Notes under the pieces: model-generated | Told to the model about the DNA's origin: nothing | Database searches by the model: none | Seen by the model: only the letters and a program-made list of their open reading frames with translations | Program-made: the position numbers and the translations under genes | Part shown: positions 59,568 through 64,000 of the stretch, piece by piece | Numbering within the stretch: the stretch's first letter is position 1 | Layout of the letters: every line of letters begins with the position of its first letter | Source of the DNA: Caulobacterales bacterium | Lineage (GTDB): Bacteria; Pseudomonadota; Alphaproteobacteria; Caulobacterales; Parvularculaceae | Reading direction: 5' to 3' | Assembly: GCA_020638525.1 (NCBI GenBank) | Contig: JACKIL010000013.1 | Span: 1-64,000 of the forward strand | Length of the DNA: 64,000 nucleotides

Positions 59568-60308
59568 TCAGTTGGCTTTTAGGCGAAGGGAATGAAGGAA
59601 TTCATAGTCAGGCATGCAGGCTTCAGCCGAGCGGGCAAGGTCGCGGTCGAGAGCCGGCGCGGTTTCGGGCGGCGCGCGGAAACCGGTGGAGGCGCGTACG
59701 GCGTCATACCAGTGCGGCGCCCAGGGCCCGTCCGTCTCGCGCGCGCCCGCCGGCCAGGACAGCATCTTCTCCGTGAAGGGAATTTTCAGCGCTTCGCATA
59801 GCGCGCCGAGCGCGCCTTTTGGATTCGCCAGAACATCGGCTGCATCGACAACCGGGCAGGGCCTGCCATGCGCTTTCAAGAATTCGTGAATGCGGCGTTC
59901 GACCCTGTAGCTGTCGATGACCGGCGCGACGTCTTCATACTTCTTCGAGAAGGAGGCGAGCATCCGCTTCGGATCGCGGATCAGCAGGAATGTCCGGTGG
60001 TCCAGGAGCCAGTCGAGCGGCTCTTTATCCGGATAATGATAGGCGATGTGTTTTTCGAAGAGGATCGATCTGCCGGGTGGAAGCGGCGCCTTGAAGCTCT
60101 CAATGACGTCTTCCCAGCGCGATGCGCGCGCGGCGAGTGTTTCCTCCCGATAAGGATGATCGGCGCCAGTCTCGGCGAGATAGCAGCCGTAGAAAGGCTC
60201 GTCGATGACGACTGTGTCCGGCCTGTTCTCGAAAGAGCGCATCATCGTCGTCGAGATGTTGCGCGGGCCGGACCACATGGCGATGCGGATCATGTCAGTG
60301 TCGCTCAT
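59568..60308 (-). CDS. Sulfotransferase-like P-loop protein
   Basis: This 246-residue protein has a PAPS-loop-like motif WSGPRNISTTMMRSF at about 12-26 and a 3'-phosphate-type segment LLIRDPKRMLASFSK with Arg and Ser in the right places. It lacks other clues to its substrate. Its start overlaps the stop of the MmcQ/YjbR gene by four bases (ATGA). Similar domains occur next to, or fused with, class IV aminotransferases (as I recall, in plant proteins too), and such an aminotransferase lies one gene away here. Confidence 0.78.
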   Translation of the reverse strand: MSDTDMIRIAMWSGPRNISTTMMRSFENRPDTVVIDEPFYGCYLAETGADHPYREETLAARASRWEDVIESFKAPLPPGRSILFEKHIAYHYPDKEPLDWLLDHRTFLLIRDPKRMLASFSKKYEDVAPVIDSYRVERRIHEFLKAHGRPCPVVDAADVLANPKGALGALCEALKIPFTEKMLSWPAGARETDGPWAPHWYDAVRASTGFRAPPETAPALDRDLARSAEACMPDYEFLHSLRLKAN

Positions 60309-60700
60309 TCGGCAGGCGTTCCGTGTTCGGCCTCATAGGCTTTGAGCAGGCGTTTGGGCGCTTGCGCGCGCCAGACGCGGAGAAAGTTCGCCTGCACCCA
60401 GTCGAGGTCGACGCGCTCTGGCCGCGCGAGAACCAGTTGATGGGCCCGATAATGCGGCGTGAAGAAGAAAGTGTCCGGGTCCGCCTCAACGAGCATGTCG
60501 CGCTCCTCGAACGGAACCTTGAAGACCGGCGCATTTTCGGATGGGCTCCAGAAAAACCACAACTTGCCATGCGCTTTCAGGCAGGGCTGGCCCCAGGAGA
60601 CGGCCTCCGAAACGCCTGGAAGGTCGAGCGACAGCGCAAGATCGCGCAACGTGTCATAGGTGACGGGCTTCTTGCGTTTCGCGGCCTTCTTCGCGGGCAT
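60305..60700 (-). CDS. MmcQ/YjbR family protein
   Basis: This 131-residue protein of the double-wing CyaY-like fold has the family motifs VSEAVSWGQPCLKAHGKLWFFW and TPHYRAHQLVLAR. A Lys/Arg-rich N-terminus (about 12 residues) precedes the fold. The molecular role is unknown; DNA binding has been suggested for the fold. It begins 3 bases after the aminotransferase stop and overlaps the sulfotransferase-like start. Confidence 0.85.
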   Translation of the reverse strand: MPAKKAAKRKKPVTYDTLRDLALSLDLPGVSEAVSWGQPCLKAHGKLWFFWSPSENAPVFKVPFEERDMLVEADPDTFFFTPHYRAHQLVLARPERVDLDWVQANFLRVWRAQAPKRLLKAYEAEHGTPAE

Positions 60701-60703
60701 GGC

Positions 60704-61636
60704 TCAGCGCCCCTTCGCCGCTTCCGCAGCAACGTGTCTTTTGTAGAGGCTCTGAAGGCGCTCGACCATCGGCCCACGCGCTTCGCAAATCTTCCGGCCA
60801 TCGACCTCGCTGACAGGAGTGACGCCCGCGAAGGTGCCTGTGAGAAACGCTTCTTCGGCGTTGTAGACATCGTGCACGGAGAAGTTTTTCTCCCGAACGA
60901 TGACGCCATCGGCGCGCGCAAGTTCGATGATGATCCCGCGCGTAATGCCGCCGAGGCAATAATCGCCGGACGAGGTCCAGATCTCGCCGTCCTTGACGAT
61001 AAAGAAATGCGTTGAATTGCACGTCGCGACGAAGCCGTGCGGGTCGAGCATCAGGGCTTCATCGGCGCCGGCCTTCGCCGCCTGAATGCACGCCATGATG
61101 CAGTTCAGCTTGGAGTGGGAGTTGAGCTTCTGGTCCTGTCCGTCGGGATAGCCTCGGCGCACATGCACCGTGAAGAGCCTTTTGCCGGCGCTCGCCGCTT
61201 CGGCGACCGGCCGTTTGAACTCGGGGATGATGACGATGGTGGGGCCGGAAATTGTCGCGCGCGGGTCCTGATAGGGCGTCGCTTTCACGCCGCGCGAGAC
61301 CATCAGGCGAATGTGAACGCCGTCATGCGCGTCGTTCGCGTCGAGACAATCATAAAGCCGCTTTGATAGCGCTTCCTTTGACAGGCCCATATCGAAGTCG
61401 AGCGTTTTCGCACCTTCCCACAGGCGTTTCAGATGCCGGTCGAGAAAAGCGATGACGCCTTTTCCGTCCGGCCCCGGATGAACGCGCAAGCCTTCCCACA
61501 CGCCGTCGCCCAGCACGAAGCCGGAATCGAACACGGAGACTTTCGCCTCATGGCGTGGAAAGAGCGCGCCATTGACGTCAATCAGGATGTTGTCGTTGCG
61601 CGGATCGGGGGCGTAAGCGTGGGTCGAATGGGTCAT
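60704..61636 (-). CDS. Class IV aminotransferase (D-amino acid / branched-chain type)
   Basis: This 310-residue pyridoxal-phosphate enzyme has FDSGFVLGDGVWEGLRV near the start. The cofactor Lys is most likely Lys176 in SHSKLNCIMA, and the phosphate-binding end includes TGTFAGVTPVSEVDGR. The usual DAT/BCAT motif KxLNxL reads KLNCI, so the subclass is uncertain; substrates could be D-amino acids, branched-chain acids or 4-amino-4-deoxychorismate (lyase). The ATG at 61636 is preferred over an in-frame TTG at 61672. It heads a tightly packed three-gene set. Confidence 0.85.
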   Translation of the reverse strand: MTHSTHAYAPDPRNDNILIDVNGALFPRHEAKVSVFDSGFVLGDGVWEGLRVHPGPDGKGVIAFLDRHLKRLWEGAKTLDFDMGLSKEALSKRLYDCLDANDAHDGVHIRLMVSRGVKATPYQDPRATISGPTIVIIPEFKRPVAEAASAGKRLFTVHVRRGYPDGQDQKLNSHSKLNCIMACIQAAKAGADEALMLDPHGFVATCNSTHFFIVKDGEIWTSSGDYCLGGITRGIIIELARADGVIVREKNFSVHDVYNAEEAFLTGTFAGVTPVSEVDGRKICEARGPMVERLQSLYKRHVAAEAAKGR

Positions 61637-61709
61637 GCGCCCGATTTTGGGTCGGCTCGTTCGATCTATCAACGGTTTTCGTATCGCGCGGGCGCGGCGC
61701 CCTTTGAGA

Positions 61710-62213
61710 TCACTTTAAGGGGAGGCGCATCATGATGACGTCGAGGTCGCCTTCCCACGCGCCGCCCTGTTTGACGCTCTCGACTTCAAAGCCGAGGCGC
61801 TTGTAGAGGCCCATGGAAACATCAAGGCCGGGCGTCGTCTCCAGAAAGACGGAATCCCATCCGTGTTTGATGGCGTGATCGATCGCGAGCCTCACCAGTT
61901 TGCCGCCGAGACCGAGTCCGCGGACTGAAGGGTGCGTCAGCACCCAGCGCAATTGACCATGCGTTCGCGCGCCGTCGCGCCGTTCCAGCATCGCCGCGCT
62001 GGCGACAAGTTCGCCGTTTTTCTCGGCGAGAAACACCTGGCCGCGGCCTTCGTTCTCCAGAATGAATTCCGCCACTGTCTTCGCGACATAGGCTTCGAAG
62101 GTCAGCCCGAAATGCGGGTCTTCATGCTGATAGGCGGAGCCGTGAAAGGCGACGAGCCGGCCGAGATCGCCGGGCTGCAGGGAAGTGCGGATCGTAATTT
62201 CTGCGTCAGTCAT
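61710..62213 (-). CDS. GNAT family N-acetyltransferase
   Basis: This 167-residue acetyl-CoA-dependent transferase has motif A RGLGLGGKLVRLAIDHA and motif B around SMGLYKRLGFEV. The acceptor is unknown. The N-terminal part (IRTSLQPGDLGRLVAFHGSAY) resembles the MarR-fused or amino-acid-directed GNATs. It precedes the aminotransferase by 73 bases on the same strand. Confidence 0.88.
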   Translation of the reverse strand: MTDAEITIRTSLQPGDLGRLVAFHGSAYQHEDPHFGLTFEAYVAKTVAEFILENEGRGQVFLAEKNGELVASAAMLERRDGARTHGQLRWVLTHPSVRGLGLGGKLVRLAIDHAIKHGWDSVFLETTPGLDVSMGLYKRLGFEVESVKQGGAWEGDLDVIMMRLPLK

Positions 62214-62372
62214 CGCGGGCCTCCGGCGCCTGTGGGAAAGGTGCGGCGCAGCATTCTGATGGCGCCGCAGGACCGATGAGGCAAGGCCGCGGGCTGCATA
62301 AGCTCATTTTGACTGTACTTGACGGCCCAAAAGCGGGCGCCCAAAACGATGCAAGGTCAGGGAGACTGAAGC

Positions 62373-63413
62373 ATGACGAAATACCGCAATATTCTGGAAA
62401 CCATCGGGCGAACGCCGGTTGTGAGGATCAACAAGCTCGCGCCCGAAGGCGTCAACCTCTATGTGAAAATGGAAGCCTTCAATCCGCTCGGTTCCGTGAA
62501 GGACAGGCTCGCCCTTGGCGTGATCGAAGCGGCGGAAAAATCCGGCGCGTTGAAGCCGGGCCAGACCATCGTCGAGGCGACGAGCGGCAACACCGGCATC
62601 GGCCTTGCGATGGTCTGTGCACAGAAGGGATATCCGCTGGTGATCACCATGGCGGAGAGTTTTTCTGTCGAGCGCCGCAAGCTGATGCGTTTCCTCGGCG
62701 CGAAGGTCATCCTTACGCCTGCGAAAGATCGCGGCACAGGCATGGTCAACAAGGCGAAAGAACTCGCGGAGAAAAACGGCTGGTTTACGACGCGCCAGTT
62801 CGAGAACGAAGCGAACCCGGACACGCATGAACGCACGACCGCGCGCGAAATCATCGAAGACTTCAAGGGTGAGCGCCTCGACTACTGGGTGACGGGATAC
62901 GGCACCGGCGGAACGCTCGCGGGCGTTGCGCGCGTGTTGCGTAAAGAGCGGCCCGAAACGAAAATCGTCGTCAGCGAGCCCGATGTCGCCGCGCTGGTGA
63001 CGAGCGGTTCGGGACAGGAGCGCCTTCCCGACGGGAGCCCGGCGAAAAGTCATCCAGCATGGACGCCGCATCCCATCCAGGGGTGGGTTCCTGACTTCAT
63101 CCCGCTTGTCGCACAGGAAGCGATCGACAAGGGCATGATCGATGAAGTGCTCAAGGTCACCGGCGCCGACGCCATGAAGTGCTCGAAGGATCTCGCCCAG
63201 AAGGAAGGCGTCTTCGTCGGCATTTCGAGCGGGGCGACTTTCGCAACGGCGCTTGAAGTCGCCAGAAAAGCGCAGAAGGGCGCGACCATCCTCTGCATGC
63301 TGCCGGATACGGGCGAGCGCTATCTGTCGACGCCGCTTTTCGGCTCGATCGAGGCGGATATGGACGAGAATGAGAAGGCGCTTTCCGCTTCAACGCCGGG
63401 TTATCAGCTCTAG
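62373..63413 (+). CDS. cysK: Cysteine synthase family protein (CysK/CBS-like)
   Basis: This 346-residue fold-type II pyridoxal enzyme makes cysteine from O-acetylserine and sulfide. The cofactor Lys is Lys43 in NPLGSVKDRLA, the phosphate loop is TGYGTGGTLAGVA, and the substrate loop is EATSGNTGIG. It is about 25 residues longer than typical CysK because of an insert near TSGSGQERLPDGSPAKSHPAWTPH. This is seen in the CysK2/longer subgroup, so exact substrate use is uncertain. GGGAGACTGAAGC precedes the ATG. No riboswitch was recognised in the 160-base upstream gap. Confidence 0.92.
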   Translation: MTKYRNILETIGRTPVVRINKLAPEGVNLYVKMEAFNPLGSVKDRLALGVIEAAEKSGALKPGQTIVEATSGNTGIGLAMVCAQKGYPLVITMAESFSVERRKLMRFLGAKVILTPAKDRGTGMVNKAKELAEKNGWFTTRQFENEANPDTHERTTAREIIEDFKGERLDYWVTGYGTGGTLAGVARVLRKERPETKIVVSEPDVAALVTSGSGQERLPDGSPAKSHPAWTPHPIQGWVPDFIPLVAQEAIDKGMIDEVLKVTGADAMKCSKDLAQKEGVFVGISSGATFATALEVARKAQKGATILCMLPDTGERYLSTPLFGSIEADMDENEKALSASTPGYQL

Positions 63414-63508
63414 CGCGCCGTCATTCATTCGCCTTTGACACAGCAAGGTTTCCCCCTTCATCCTGACGCGCGATTCACCGGATCGCATTCAGGGCGAAGG
63501 GGACCTCC

Positions 63509-64000
63509 ATGAGAGCTATTTTCATTTCCGCCGTTTCAGCGCTGGCGCTCGCCGCCTGCGCGCCGTTATCCGAAAGCCATAACAGCGAACCGGAAACAAA
63601 AGCGGCGGATTACGCGGCGTCAGGATTGATCGCCGGAACCCTGCCTGAGATCGCGGAGGCTCTGGCCGCTGGGGAAACGACGTCGGAAGCGCTCGTCAGC
63701 GAATATCTTGAGCGGATCAAACAGGTCGATCGCGCGGGGCCGACATTGCAGGCGGTTCTCACCATTAATCCGAATGCGCTCGCCGATGCGCGTGCGTCGG
63801 ATGCGCGGCGCGCTTCCGGCGAAGCGCTGGGCGCGCTCGACGGCGCGCCGATCCTCCTCAAGGACAATATCGAGTCTGCGGACCAGATGCCGACGACGGC
63901 CGGCTCGCTCGCGCTCAAAGACAATGTGACGGGAAGGGACTCGCCGCTCGTCGCCGGACTGCGCGCGCAAGGCGCGATCATCCTCGGCAAGACCAATCTC
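63509..64000 (+). CDS. Amidase-signature family lipoprotein (3' partial)
   Basis: The first 164 codons of an amidase run off the window edge. The N-terminus ends in LAAC (Cys17), a lipobox, so export and lipid anchoring are expected. The amidase-signature fold starts near GLIAGTLPEIAEALAAGETTSEALV, and the first catalytic residue, Lys118 in PILLKDNIES, is present. The Ser-cisSer-Ser part lies beyond the edge. GAAGGGGACCTCC precedes the ATG at 63509. TTGACA at 63435-63440 may be its -35 box, but no convincing -10 follows. Confidence 0.88.
   Translation, partial: MRAIFISAVSALALAACAPLSESHNSEPETKAADYAASGLIAGTLPEIAEALAAGETTSEALVSEYLERIKQVDRAGPTLQAVLTINPNALADARASDARRASGEALGALDGAPILLKDNIESADQMPTTAGSLALKDNVTGRDSPLVAGLRAQGAIILGKTNL

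Noticed and set aside
62214..62372. Riboswitch (SAM-II or similar) before the cysteine synthase
   Set aside because: The 160 bases show no pseudoknot or conserved core that I could recognise, and TTGAC motifs there lack a -10 partner.

Overview
The window is a high-GC chromosomal segment from an alphaproteobacterium. The evidence is the 391-residue EF-Tu, secY-adk-rpsM in place of secY-rpmJ, a lipoyl domain fused to the pyruvate dehydrogenase E1-beta subunit, the rplQ / HtrA protease / rarA / crcB / RluC / ATP12 neighbourhood, and two promoters resembling the Caulobacter housekeeping consensus (TTGACGS-N10-14-GCTANAWC). The Caulobacterales / Hyphomonadaceae / Parvularculaceae side of the class fits best, but I cannot fix the genus by eye.

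Layout. Positions 1-1750 hold the end of an unknown coiled-coil protein, an aldo/keto reductase, the monothiol glutaredoxin grxD and a tiny antisense membrane ORF. Positions 1750-31200 are the translation and transcription core: rplJL-rpoBC, then rpsL-rpsG-fusA-tuf, then the S10/spc series from rpsJ to rplO, then secY-adk, then rpsM-rpsK-rpoA-rplQ. Terminators or hairpins separate the blocks (after grxD, in the rplJ leader, after rplL, after rpoC, after tuf, after rplQ). A perfect promoter match lies between adk and rpsM. rplK-rplA, nusG and secE, which usually precede rplJ, are not here.

Positions 31300-34650 look like an accessory insert next to the ribosomal cluster: a CPBP membrane protease, a translationally coupled VOC-ArsR-AHSA1 cassette, and a TsdA-like dihaem cytochrome c. 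The conserved alphaproteobacterial order then resumes: an HtrA-type protease, rarA, a fatty-acid hydroxylase coupled to crcB, an RluC-type pseudouridine synthase and ATP12, followed by a convergent DUF885 metallopeptidase.

Positions 42400-50100 carry the ppiD-like/trpE pair diverging from tpiA, then an alpha/beta hydrolase, secG and pyrG. Positions 50260-54250 hold a His-rich secreted coiled-coil protein, a degenerate CPBP protein, a membrane-anchored metallo-beta-lactamase-fold protein, an SDR oxidoreductase and a DUF1330 protein. Positions 54368-57143 encode PDH E1-beta and E2. Their linkers contain dispersed palindromic repeat elements read in frame, which are among the most interesting features of the window. 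Positions 57185-62213 contain two glycosyltransferases and a minus-strand run of GNAT, class IV aminotransferase, MmcQ/YjbR, sulfotransferase-like and PGPGW-like genes. The window ends with a cysK-type synthase and the start of a lipoprotein amidase.

No rRNA, tRNA, CRISPR array, insertion sequence, prophage or replication origin was found. Most of the window is ordinary housekeeping DNA. The notable signals are the in-frame repeats, regulatory hairpins, altered key residues and a few unusual gene neighbourhoods. I did not find a convincing undescribed multi-gene system; the closest candidate is the aminotransferase/MmcQ/sulfotransferase cassette.
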